Notes under the pieces: model-generated
The model's input: the letters and a program-made list of their open reading frames with translations, nothing else
Told to the model about the DNA's origin: nothing
Database searches by the model: none
Assembly (NCBI GenBank): GCA_031292465.1
Contig: JARLHB010000337.1
Location: 1 to 6,050 of the forward strand
Direction: 5' to 3'
DNA length: 6,050 nt
DNA from: Ignavibacteriaceae bacterium
GTDB lineage: Bacteria; Bacteroidota; Ignavibacteria; Ignavibacteriales; Ignavibacteriaceae
Translations under genes and position numbers: made by a program
In this document: positions 1 through 6,050 of the stretch, piece after piece
How the letters are laid out: every line of letters starts with the position of its first letter
Numbering within the stretch: the stretch's first letter is position 1

Positions 1-3000
1 ATGGCTCAAATAAAAGCTTTTGATCTTCATCGGGAATGCCAATCCCTTCGTCAGATACAGAAAATGACAGGCAATCGTTTCCTTTAGTTACTTCCATTTT
101 TATATTACCGCCTTTAGGCGAGTATTTTATTGAGTTAGAAAGAAGATTTGTTAATATCTGCATAATAAGTTTGCTGTCTAAATTGAAGATTTTATCTTCA
201 ACTGAATAATCAAAAATAAAAGAGATATTTCCTGGAGCAGATAACTTTGCATTGTCTAATATTCCATTTAGTAATTCATATAGATTAACTTTTCCAGGAT
301 TGAATTTTATCTTTTCTGATTCTGATTTATTTACAGTAAGGACGTCATTAATCAGCTCATTCATATATACTACTGCATTTTGAATGTTTTTTAGATACTC
401 ATAATATTTTTCACTTGACCACTTCCTGCCGTAAAGTTCCAGTAAGTCTGCTGCTGCTAAAATTGAAGTAAGCGGAGTCCTGAATTCATGTGAAGCCACT
501 GAAATAAAGCGTGACTTAAGCTCATTAAGCTCTTTCTCTTTATCAAGCGCTTTAAGTATTTCTTTCTGAAGCTTCTTTATTTCCGAAATATCCAAAATTA
601 CTCCAACCATTCCCCCCAGTGTCCCGTCTGCTTTATTAAAAAAGCCCTTATATACAAGAACATCATGTCGATTGCCTTCGCCATCATATGTAGTTATTTC
701 GTAATTTTGTGCTTTCCTGGAACTAAGTAATTTATCATCCCATTCATCTACGGCTTTTGCTACTTCGTATGTGTTACATTCATAAACTGTTTTGCCAAGA
801 ATATTTTCCTTCTTTATTCCGTGAAATTCTTCAAATGCCTTATTACATCCGGTGTAATGTTTTTGAGCATCCCTGATAAAAATTGGGTTAGGTATAGTAT
901 CCAGAAGTATATTCAGAAAAGAAACCTGATCCTGTATGCTCTCTTCGGCAATTTTTAATTTATCAATTTCTTCCTTCAGTAGTTTATTAACGTTATCTAA
1001 TTTTTGGGTCCTTTCCACAACAAGGTTTTCAAGATGAGTTTTATACTCTTCCAATTGCTTTTCTACTTTACGGTGTTCGGTAATATCTGTTAGAATTGCC
1101 ATCGTTGCGGTTTCACCCAGATAATTAATAGGTGTTGTGGTTACAATAATTTCTATTTCTTTCCCGCTCTTATGTAAAATTGTATATTCACCAGGTTCAG
1201 GGCTGTATTCTGTAAATTTGGTCCCAAATTTTGCTGCAGCTCTTTTAAATGACTCGTGTGTCATAATATTTTCCCAGCTAAAAGAAGAAGAAGTAAAGTA
1301 TTCTTTTTCTAAGCCCAATACTTCAAGGCATTTTTCATTTATATATATTATGTGCCCATTTTTTACAATCAATATTACATTTGGTGATTTCTCAGAGAGT
1401 GTTCTGAATTTTTCTTCAGATTCTTTTAATGCATTCAATGCATTAACCTGTTCTGTTATATCTTCTACAGTTCCGTCGTAATATAAAACATTGTTGTTTT
1501 CATCCTTTACGCATTTGGCGTTTTCTCTTAAAATTATTGTTGAGCCGTCTTTTTTTATCCATTCTACTTCAATACCTTTTACTTCGCCATATTTCTCAAT
1601 TTCATTTTTAAAATCACTTCTTTTAGATGAATATTCACCATAACCTTCTTTTTCAAGATCTCTTCTTACTAATTCCTGTAAGCTATTGTAACCAAGCATC
1701 TTTATAATTGCAGGGTTAGCAAGTAATATCCTACCGTCCGGCGTAGTGCGGTAAATTCCAAGAGGTGAGTTATTAAACAAATTTCTGTAACGATTTTCGG
1801 ATTCCCTTATAGCCTTTTCAAATTTTTTCCTTTCTGAAATATCCCGTGTAATTCCGACAAATGCGTAAGGATTTCCCTTGTCATCAATTACGGTTGAAGT
1901 GCTAAGGAAAATTGGGAATTCGGTTTTGTCTTTCCTCTTATTTATTAACTCTCCATGCCATCCTCCCTTATTTGTAGCAGCTATAAGTTCTTCAGATAGT
2001 GAATCTGGGCTATTGGAGGAGCGTACAATTTCAATATTTTTTCCTATTAATTCGCTTTCTGTATATCCGTAAATTTTCATAAACGCGTCGTTAACAAACA
2101 AAAGATTATTATTCAGATCGGATATACTTATTCCGTCACTGGAACTTTTTACAGCCTGTGCAAGAAGCTGCAGCTTTTCATCTGTAATTTTTCGTTTGGT
2201 TATATCCCGTGTTACGCTGCGGTACTCAATTATTCGTCCGTAATTATCTCTTACAAAACGCGTTATTTGTTCAACCCAGAAGATTGTCCCATCTTTTTTT
2301 ACTGAACGGAATTCAATGGAAGCATCTAATGTCCTTTTATTTCTGTTTTCAATATAAAAACGAAGTACGCGTTTTAGATCCTCTTCGTAAACAAATTTTA
2401 ATACTTTTTTGCCCATCCAGTCTTTTACCGGGTATCCGGTAAAATTGTATATATTAGGACTGGCATATATAGTCCTGCCTTCCGAATCCGCAATATGATA
2501 AATTTCGTTAATGTTTTCAATAAGATTACGAAATCGTTCTTCGCTTTCTTTCAGTGCATTTTCTGCAGTTACCCTGTAAGTGATGTCCGTTAGAATACCT
2601 AATATTGCAGGGCCGCCAATGTAGTTAATATTATTGAAGGATATGATGCCTTCTATTATTTGTCCGTCTTGCTTTTGGAATGAGTATTCTCCTGTTGTTA
2701 AATTTTCACCGCTCCTTACCCGTGTTTCTAATAAATCTGCTCTTTTTAGTGAGTCGGCTGAAAGTAAATTTTTCCAACTGAAATTTGGCGACAAAAAGTA
2801 TTCTTCATTATAACCGAGCACCTCAATACATTTTTTATTTATATAAACTACTTTGTTGTATTGATATATAAAAATAAGGTTGGGCGACTGTTCCGACAGG
2901 CTTCTGAATTTTTCTTCAGATTCTTTCAATGCGTTAGTAGCTTTCACCTGCTCGCTTATATCTTCAATAGTTCCTTCATAATACAATAAATTCTCATTTT

Positions 3001-4462
3001 CATCACGGATGCTGGCGGCATTTTCTTTTATAAAAATTTCAGTCCCATCTTTTTTCTTCCATTTTGTAATAAGGCCGGTTATGCTTCCTTCAGTATCTAA
3101 TTTTTCTCTAACTTCTTGCCTTGCATAGATGTTTCTGTTGCGGCCTTCATTAAAATACTGTGCTTTCAATTCCTCTGCACTTTCGTAACCAAGCATTTTA
3201 GCAAGCACAGGGTTTGCCATCAGAAATTTTCCATGGGGAGTAACCCGATAAATACCAATAGGTGAATTCTCAAATAAATCTCTGTATCTTTTTTCAGATT
3301 CTTTTAGTGTATTTTCAATATTTCTTCTCTCGCGTATCTCCATATGCAAATCGATGTTGGACTTTGCCAGTTCTGCTGTCCGTATCTTTATCTTTTCTTC
3401 AAGCTCAATTTTGAATTGTATCAGTTGTTTCTCAAAGCGTTTCCTTTCGCTTAAATCCCTTCCAAGCAGAAGGTAAAAATTCCCCTTTTTCCCATAATAT
3501 TGCATAACTGAACTTGTTACAGAAACAGGGATAGTAGCATTATCTTTCGTAATTATTTCCATCTCTACTTCCTGTCCGATTCTTTCAGTTGATCCCGGAT
3601 CTTCAGGATGGTTCCCATATCTAAAAAAGGAATTTAACTTTCTGCCGACTATTTCGTCTTCTGTATAAGCCGTGCATTTAAAAAAAGAATTACTTGCCAA
3701 TATTACTTCCCTATTATTATTATATATTAATAAATAATCAGGGCTCGTTGCGAACATCCTCTTTATAATATCAAACGGGTTGATTTGGAACGATTTATAT
3801 TTTAAAATGCTTATTGCAAGAAAAATTGAACCGATCAAATAAAATGAAGCCATTAAGGGAGGAGTGTTTATATCAAATTGAGGTAAGATGCCTTTAGTAA
3901 TCATACCGCCAAGAACAGGTATTGAGAATCCTAATATTGTATTAAAGCTTTGCTTACGTTTCCTTTCATTATTCTGTTTAATAAAATAATTAATTGCAAT
4001 TGTTACAGACAAGATGCCGGCCACTGCAAAGAACACTGCAACAAACACGGCATATATGTTTATATTATCCTTATATTCCCATCCGTACCATTGATGTACA
4101 ATATCCTGGTATAATAAATTTGTAAATAGGTGCAGGAGCACAATAAATAATCCCGGTAAAAAAAACAGAAGGTTTAAAAGTTTGTTTGAATAAAGTTTAC
4201 TTTCTGTCTGTACTAAAATAAACTGATAAAAAATGAATGGTAAAAAAGGCCACAAGAATGAGGCTTTGCTCCAGAAAATGGCCCATTCCTGCTCCGGTGT
4301 AATCAACCTGAAAAACTCACATAACGCGCAGTAAGCTGATACTAATGTGATGATTATAAAGTATTTATTTAATTTACCTGACGGGTCTCTAAAGTAAACT
4401 AACGAGCATAAAAATACTGCCAGTATTATATTTAGTAGATCAAAAAATGCAAACACATTCAT
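1..4462 (-). CDS. 7TM multi-PAS sensor histidine kinase, 3' end cut by window edge
   Basis: Membrane sensor kinase that should autophosphorylate on histidine and pass the phosphate to a response regulator not seen here. The frame is open for 1487 codons. Residues 1-222 hold seven hydrophobic segments (about 3-24, 34-54, 63-84, 95-117, 136-160, 176-193, 204-220), like the 7TM input region of histidine kinases. Eight PAS domains follow, roughly 231-338, 388-506, 513-630, 638-756, 762-878, 887-1006, 1013-1131 and 1180-1296; most end in the usual D-I-(T/S)-(E/K/Y) motif. Charged coiled-coil linkers lie at 338-390 and 1131-1180. HisKA is about 1312-1380, with the H-box SHEFRTP and phospho-acceptor His1325. 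The HATPase N-box (NLLSNSIKYS, Asn1443) and G1 box (DEGIGIP, 1471-1477) are present, and the sequence stops in the LFEP of the F-box. A C-terminal receiver domain cannot be excluded. The ATG at 4462 is the first in frame and leads straight into the first membrane helix; no Shine-Dalgarno is evident. The signal sensed is unknown; I see no heme or metal motif in the PAS domains. Confidence 0.96.
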   Translation of the reverse strand, partial: MNVFAFFDLLNIILAVFLCSLVYFRDPSGKLNKYFIIITLVSAYCALCEFFRLITPEQEWAIFWSKASFLWPFLPFIFYQFILVQTESKLYSNKLLNLLFFLPGLFIVLLHLFTNLLYQDIVHQWYGWEYKDNINIYAVFVAVFFAVAGILSVTIAINYFIKQNNERKRKQSFNTILGFSIPVLGGMITKGILPQFDINTPPLMASFYLIGSIFLAISILKYKSFQINPFDIIKRMFATSPDYLLIYNNNREVILASNSFFKCTAYTEDEIVGRKLNSFFRYGNHPEDPGSTERIGQEVEMEIITKDNATIPVSVTSSVMQYYGKKGNFYLLLGRDLSERKRFEKQLIQFKIELEEKIKIRTAELAKSNIDLHMEIRERRNIENTLKESEKRYRDLFENSPIGIYRVTPHGKFLMANPVLAKMLGYESAEELKAQYFNEGRNRNIYARQEVREKLDTEGSITGLITKWKKKDGTEIFIKENAASIRDENENLLYYEGTIEDISEQVKATNALKESEEKFRSLSEQSPNLIFIYQYNKVVYINKKCIEVLGYNEEYFLSPNFSWKNLLSADSLKRADLLETRVRSGENLTTGEYSFQKQDGQIIEGIISFNNINYIGGPAILGILTDITYRVTAENALKESEERFRNLIENINEIYHIADSEGRTIYASPNIYNFTGYPVKDWMGKKVLKFVYEEDLKRVLRFYIENRNKRTLDASIEFRSVKKDGTIFWVEQITRFVRDNYGRIIEYRSVTRDITKRKITDEKLQLLAQAVKSSSDGISISDLNNNLLFVNDAFMKIYGYTESELIGKNIEIVRSSNSPDSLSEELIAATNKGGWHGELINKRKDKTEFPIFLSTSTVIDDKGNPYAFVGITRDISERKKFEKAIRESENRYRNLFNNSPLGIYRTTPDGRILLANPAIIKMLGYNSLQELVRRDLEKEGYGEYSSKRSDFKNEIEKYGEVKGIEVEWIKKDGSTIILRENAKCVKDENNNVLYYDGTVEDITEQVNALNALKESEEKFRTLSEKSPNVILIVKNGHIIYINEKCLEVLGLEKEYFTSSSFSWENIMTHESFKRAAAKFGTKFTEYSPEPGEYTILHKSGKEIEIIVTTTPINYLGETATMAILTDITEHRKVEKQLEEYKTHLENLVVERTQKLDNVNKLLKEEIDKLKIAEESIQDQVSFLNILLDTIPNPIFIRDAQKHYTGCNKAFEEFHGIKKENILGKTVYECNTYEVAKAVDEWDDKLLSSRKAQNYEITTYDGEGNRHDVLVYKGFFNKADGTLGGMVGVILDISEIKKLQKEILKALDKEKELNELKSRFISVASHEFRTPLTSILAAADLLELYGRKWSSEKYYEYLKNIQNAVVYMNELINDVLTVNKSESEKIKFNPGKVNLYELLNGILDNAKLSAPGNISFIFDYSVEDKIFNLDSKLIMQILTNLLSNSIKYSPKGGNIKMEVTKGNDCLSFSVSDEGIGIPDEDQKLLFEP
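1079..1804 (-). repeat. Duplicated PAS-pair module, copy B (kinase residues 887-1128)
   Basis: Sixth and seventh PAS domains of the kinase, the partner of copy A at 2579-3301. The junction between the two PAS domains is best preserved: a 25-base stretch on the plus strand at 1402-1426 is identical to 2902-2926, exactly 1500 bases (500 codons) apart. Elsewhere the DNA has drifted while the protein stays similar, so the duplication is old and under protein-level selection. Confidence 0.85.
2579..3301 (-). repeat. Duplicated PAS-pair module, copy A (kinase residues 388-628)
   Basis: Second and third PAS domains of the kinase. They match the sixth and seventh PAS domains (copy B, 1079-1804) over their whole length, in the same order and with nearly the same size (241 versus 242 residues). 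Residues 388-426 are identical to 887-925 at 27 of 39 positions. Residues 494-532 are identical to 994-1032 at 30 of 39 positions. The middle of the first PAS and the end of the second have diverged more. The pattern suggests an internal tandem duplication rather than general PAS similarity, because PAS domains 1, 4, 5 and 8 do not align this well. Confidence 0.85.
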
Positions 4463-4497
4463 ATTAACCAATTCTATAATAATGTTGTATTTGTTAC

Positions 4498-4523
4498 TAT
4501 TCCGGTAAATCTTTACCGGAATA
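4498..4523. promoter_or_regulatory. Perfect 26-bp inverted repeat, probable operator
   Basis: The arms TATTCCGGTAAA (4498-4509) and TTTACCGGAATA (4512-4523) are exact reverse complements, separated by the two bases TC. The repeat ends 35 bases upstream of the kinase ATG. Its GC core stands out in an AT-rich background. Neither side is followed by a run of T, so it does not look like an intrinsic terminator. A TATTAT hexamer on the minus strand (4521-4526) overlaps its outer edge and could be a -10 box, which would put the palindrome over the kinase transcription start, a common place for a dimeric repressor. The regulator is unknown. An RNA hairpin in the kinase leader is the alternative. Confidence 0.6.
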
Positions 4524-4702
4524 ATACTAAACAATCTTTTTAGAATATTCGGGCGAGGTTCAAAATTTATTTCTATTTAAATTGTATAAGTATCTTTTAT
4601 CGGATAATGAGTTTTAAGCTTTGAAATAACAGGTAATTATACTAAATAATCGAAAAATTTACAGGTTATGTTAGCCTGAATTTTAATAAACATGACTTTA
4701 TC

Positions 4703-4719
4703 ATCAATTCATAATTGAT
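4703..4719. repeat. Small AT-rich dyad (7-bp arms, 3-base spacer)
   Basis: ATCAATT (4703-4709) and AATTGAT (4713-4719) are exact reverse complements around CAT. The dyad lies mid-way in the divergent intergenic region, about 180 bases before the exporter gene. It could be a protein-binding site, but a dyad this short and AT-rich can also arise by chance in such sequence. Confidence 0.3.
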
Positions 4720-4816
4720 TTGTGATATAAATACAGTAATCTTTATATAAAATAATTCATCTCCGGTTTTTAGAAAATTAAATTATTTATCTTTATAGCA
4801 TAAAATTAAGACTTAC

Positions 4817-4845
4817 TTGCAAAAAAGTATATGTTTTAATATTTA
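4817..4845 (+). promoter_or_regulatory. Candidate promoter for the exporter operon
   Basis: TTGCAA (4817-4822) lies 17 bases before TATTTA (4840-4845), a weak match to a sigma-70 style -35/-10 pair. It sits 56 bases upstream of the exporter ATG, a sensible distance. AT-rich sequence offers many such matches, and FCB-group bacteria may use different -10/-35 signals, so this is only a candidate. Confidence 0.25.
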
Positions 4846-4901
4846 ATTATAGCTATTTAAACTACAAAAGTTCTTTGGAACATAACAAAAATGGAACTGG
4901 C

Positions 4902-5222
4902 ATGAATTGGGTTATTTTAGTTATTGCAGGTTTATTTGAAACAGCATGGGCAATCGGTATGAAGTATTCGAATGGGTTTACCAGGTTGTACCCGAGCCTA
5001 TTTGTTATTATTACTATGTCTATAAGTGTATATCTTCTTTCAGTATCACTAAAGACTTTACCCGTCGGTTCGGCATATGCAGTATGGACGGGAATAGGAG
5101 CTGTGGGGACAGCTATACTGGGGATTATTCTTTTCGGGGAATCCAGGGAACTGGTTAGGATAATATGCATATTTTTAATTATAACCGGTATTATTGGCCT
5201 AAGGATATTTTCCGGTAAATAA
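4902..5222 (+). CDS. gdx (sugE): SMR-family guanidinium exporter (Gdx/SugE type)
   Basis: Small inner-membrane transporter of 106 residues, the usual SMR length, with four helices at about 2-19, 31-50, 56-77 and 84-103. It works as an antiparallel dimer that exports guanidinium ion in exchange for protons. The residues that define the guanidinium-specific Gdx subtype are all present at the positions known from Gdx-Clo: central Glu13, Trp16, Ser42, Tyr59 and Trp62. The subtype signature L-P-V-G-S-A-Y-A-V-W-T-G-I-G-A-V-G runs 53-69, and G-(M)-K-Y-(x)2-G-F follows helix 1. I chose the ATG at 4902 because it places Glu13 in family register; a TTG at 4875 would add nine polar residues not typical of the family. 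Ribosome binding is weak (GGAA at 4893-4896). It is the first gene of a likely three-gene operon, 24 bases before the Nudix gene. A multidrug (Qac/EmrE-type) role is less likely given the signature. Confidence 0.93.
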   Translation: MNWVILVIAGLFETAWAIGMKYSNGFTRLYPSLFVIITMSISVYLLSVSLKTLPVGSAYAVWTGIGAVGTAILGIILFGESRELVRIICIFLIITGIIGLRIFSGK

Positions 5223-5234
5223 AAAAGGACTTAT

Positions 5235-5240
5235 AAGGAG
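5235..5240 (+). promoter_or_regulatory. Ribosome binding site of the Nudix gene
   Basis: AAGGAG, a near-ideal Shine-Dalgarno, lies six bases before the ATG at 5247 and fixes that start. It is much stronger than the sites of the neighbouring genes. Confidence 0.85.
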
Positions 5241-5246
5241 TATTAT

Positions 5247-5714
5247 ATGGTAGGCGCTGTAAGTGCGGGGTTACTGATGTATAAAATTATTAACGGTAAA
5301 CTTGAAGTCTTTCTTGTTCACCCCGGCGGCCCTTTTTTCCAAAATAAAGATAAAGGCTTTTGGGGAATTCCCAAAGGATTGCAGGAAGGCAATGAAGTTT
5401 TGCTGGATACTGCCGTTAGGGAATTCCGTGAAGAAACCGGATTTAACCCTGTTGGTGAATTTATACCGCTTGGTTCTGTAAAACAGAAAAACAGTAAGAC
5501 TGTTCATGCATGGGCTTTTTTAACCGGCAACAGCAATCCGGAAAAAATCCAAAGCAATACATTTGAAATGGAGTGGCCGCCTCATTCGGGAAAGAAGGAG
5601 CACTTTCCTGAAGTTGACAGGGGCGAGTTCTTTACTGTAAGCGCTGCCCGTGAAAAAATTGTCGATGCCCAGAGTGCTTTTATATCTGAACTTGAAAAGT
5701 ACCTTGGTATTTAA
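5247..5714 (+). CDS. Nudix hydrolase, predicted NTP pyrophosphohydrolase (COG4119-like)
   Basis: Soluble 155-residue protein with one Nudix fold, expected to hydrolyse a nucleoside diphosphate linked to another group, with Mg2+. The Nudix box G-x5-E-x7-R-E-U-x-E-E-x-G-U is perfect at residues 44-66 (Gly44, Glu50, Arg58, Glu59, Glu62, Glu63, Gly65). The N-terminal S-A-G-L-L-M-Y, the V-H-P-G-G-P-F motif at 24-30, the W-G-I-P-K-G at 39-44 and the conserved tail blocks N-T-F-E-M-E-W-P-P (104-112) and F-P-E-V-D-R (120-125) are the pattern I associate with the COG4119 subgroup. The natural substrate of that subgroup is, to my knowledge, not settled. No signal peptide or membrane segment, so it is cytoplasmic. 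It lies 24 bases after the exporter stop and 23 bases before the next gene, with its own strong ribosome binding site. Length is normal and the gene looks intact. Confidence 0.93.
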   Translation: MVGAVSAGLLMYKIINGKLEVFLVHPGGPFFQNKDKGFWGIPKGLQEGNEVLLDTAVREFREETGFNPVGEFIPLGSVKQKNSKTVHAWAFLTGNSNPEKIQSNTFEMEWPPHSGKKEHFPEVDRGEFFTVSAAREKIVDAQSAFISELEKYLGI

Positions 5715-5726
5715 ATAATGTATAGC

Positions 5727-5730
5727 GGAG
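5727..5730 (+). promoter_or_regulatory. Ribosome binding site of the isoaspartyl peptidase gene
   Basis: GGAG lies seven bases before the ATG at 5738. It supports that start, which begins a typical signal peptide, over the ATG at 5718, which runs into a stop after seven codons. Confidence 0.6.
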
Positions 5731-5737
5731 TTGGGCA

Positions 5738-6050
5738 ATGAAAAGATTTAAAATTTTCTTTTTGCTATTGATTTTTTCCCTGTGTTTTAATCTTACTTGT
5801 TTTGCACAATTAAAAAATGAAGGCATATACACAATTGTTGTTCATGGTGGAGCGGGAACAATTGATAAATCCATGCCGGATTCTATCAAACAGGCATATT
5901 TAAACTCATTATCGGAAGCTCTGAGAATAGGTGAGGATATACTTGAAAAAGGTGGTACAAGCCTGGATGCAGTAGAAAATGTATTAAAGTATTTTGAAAC
6001 TGAGCCAAAATTCAATGCGGGTATAGGTTCCGTTTATACGGCTGACGGTA
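5738..6050 (+). CDS. Exported isoaspartyl peptidase / L-asparaginase (type 2, Ntn-hydrolase), 3' end cut by window edge
   Basis: N-terminal 104 residues of a plant-type asparaginase/isoaspartyl dipeptidase, which releases aspartate from isoaspartyl peptides and asparagine. Residues 1-23 form a signal peptide: basic start (K2, R3, K5), hydrophobic core at 6-19, and cleavage likely after Ala23 before Gln24. Cys21 is not in a proper lipobox (Thr at -1), so a lipoprotein is less likely. The mature part opens with V-V-H-G-G-A-G-T-I (34-42), then helix residues ending in G-G-T-S-L-D-A-V-E (72-80) and F-N-A-G-I-G-S-V-Y-T-A-D-G (92-104), all hallmarks of the family. The self-cleavage site and the nucleophilic threonine lie beyond the window, so activity cannot be judged. 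The export signal suggests a periplasmic or surface enzyme, unlike the cytoplasmic E. coli IaaA. It is the third gene of the apparent operon, 23 bases after the Nudix stop. Confidence 0.92.
   Translation, partial: MKRFKIFFLLLIFSLCFNLTCFAQLKNEGIYTIVVHGGAGTIDKSMPDSIKQAYLNSLSEALRIGEDILEKGGTSLDAVENVLKYFETEPKFNAGIGSVYTADG

Larger units (their letters stand above)
4463..4901. other. Divergent intergenic region (439 bases)
   Basis: Non-coding stretch between the kinase start (leftward) and the exporter start (rightward), so it must carry promoters for both. It is very AT-rich, and every frame I checked is closed by stops within a few codons, apart from the in-frame extension upstream of the kinase ATG. 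I looked for guanidine riboswitches because of the exporter: there is no pair of hairpins with ACGR loops (guanidine-II type) and no recognisable ykkC (guanidine-I) core. No tRNA-like fold and no T-tailed terminator is visible. The notable content is the palindrome at 4498-4523 and a smaller AT dyad at 4703-4719. Confidence 0.8.

Noticed and set aside
1137..2442. Plus-strand open frames of 64-114 codons (1137-1481, 1878-2072, 2209-2442)
   Set aside because: They lie antisense to the continuous kinase frame, show no family motifs and have no ribosome binding sites.
1..4462. Possibility that the region is two or more separate kinase genes or a pseudogene
   Set aside because: The frame was followed codon by codon for 1487 codons with no stop or frameshift, and the domains run in a normal order.
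4498..4523. The palindrome as an intrinsic terminator
   Set aside because: No run of T follows it on either strand, and it lies between divergent genes where no transcript needs to end.
4750..4788. AT-only inverted arms AAATAATT (4750-4757) and AATTATTT (4781-4788)
   Set aside because: Such matches with a 23-base loop are expected by chance in sequence this AT-rich.
4875..4901. TTG at 4875 as the exporter start (115 residues)
   Set aside because: It adds a polar nine-residue tail and moves the essential glutamate from 13 to 22; the ATG at 4902 gives the normal family length and register.
4862..5738. Other open frames overlapping the exporter and Nudix genes (4862-5170 minus, 4946-5158 plus, 5271-5507 minus, 5520-5738 minus)
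   Set aside because: Each is covered by a gene with clear family signatures in another frame; they are shadows.

Overview
The window is AT-rich bacterial chromosome sequence. It holds two genes cut by the window edges, two complete genes and one sizeable intergenic region. The likely source is an AT-rich member of the Bacteroidota/Ignavibacteriota (FCB) group. The hints are a very long multi-PAS sensor kinase with a 7TM input module, a signal peptide ending in Phe-Ala followed by Gln, and heavy A/T use at third positions. The clear AAGGAG ribosome binding site before the Nudix gene fits Ignavibacteriota somewhat better than classical Bacteroidetes. This placement is an inference, not a proof.

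Layout. Positions 1-4462 (minus strand) are one uninterrupted reading frame of 1487 codons, read by hand from an ATG at 4462 to the window edge. It encodes a membrane sensor histidine kinase: a 7TM N-terminal region, eight PAS domains, two coiled-coil linkers, a HisKA domain with its phospho-acceptor histidine, and most of an HATPase domain. The edge cuts the protein just after the G1 box. All plus-strand open frames inside this stretch are shadows of it. Two PAS domains have been copied as a block: residues 388-628 closely resemble residues 887-1128.

Positions 4463-4901 are a 439-base divergent intergenic region that promotes the kinase leftwards and the small genes rightwards. It contains a perfect 12-bp inverted repeat with a 2-bp spacer close to the kinase start, which looks like an operator. 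I see no gene, RNA gene or guanidine riboswitch in it.

Positions 4902-6050 (plus strand) look like the start of an operon with gaps of about 24 bases. It begins with an SMR-family guanidinium exporter (Gdx/SugE type) that keeps every key substrate-site residue. Next is a Nudix hydrolase with a perfect Nudix box. Last is the N-terminal part of an exported isoaspartyl peptidase/L-asparaginase (Ntn-hydrolase family), cut by the window end before its catalytic threonine. Clustering guanidinium export with an asparagine/isoaspartate amidohydrolase hints at nitrogen-compound handling, but the co-transcription may be only for housekeeping convenience.

I found no mobile element, CRISPR array, tRNA or rRNA. 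Nothing in the window clearly amounts to a new multi-gene system. The points most worth following are the operator-like palindrome, the duplicated PAS pair and the exporter cluster.
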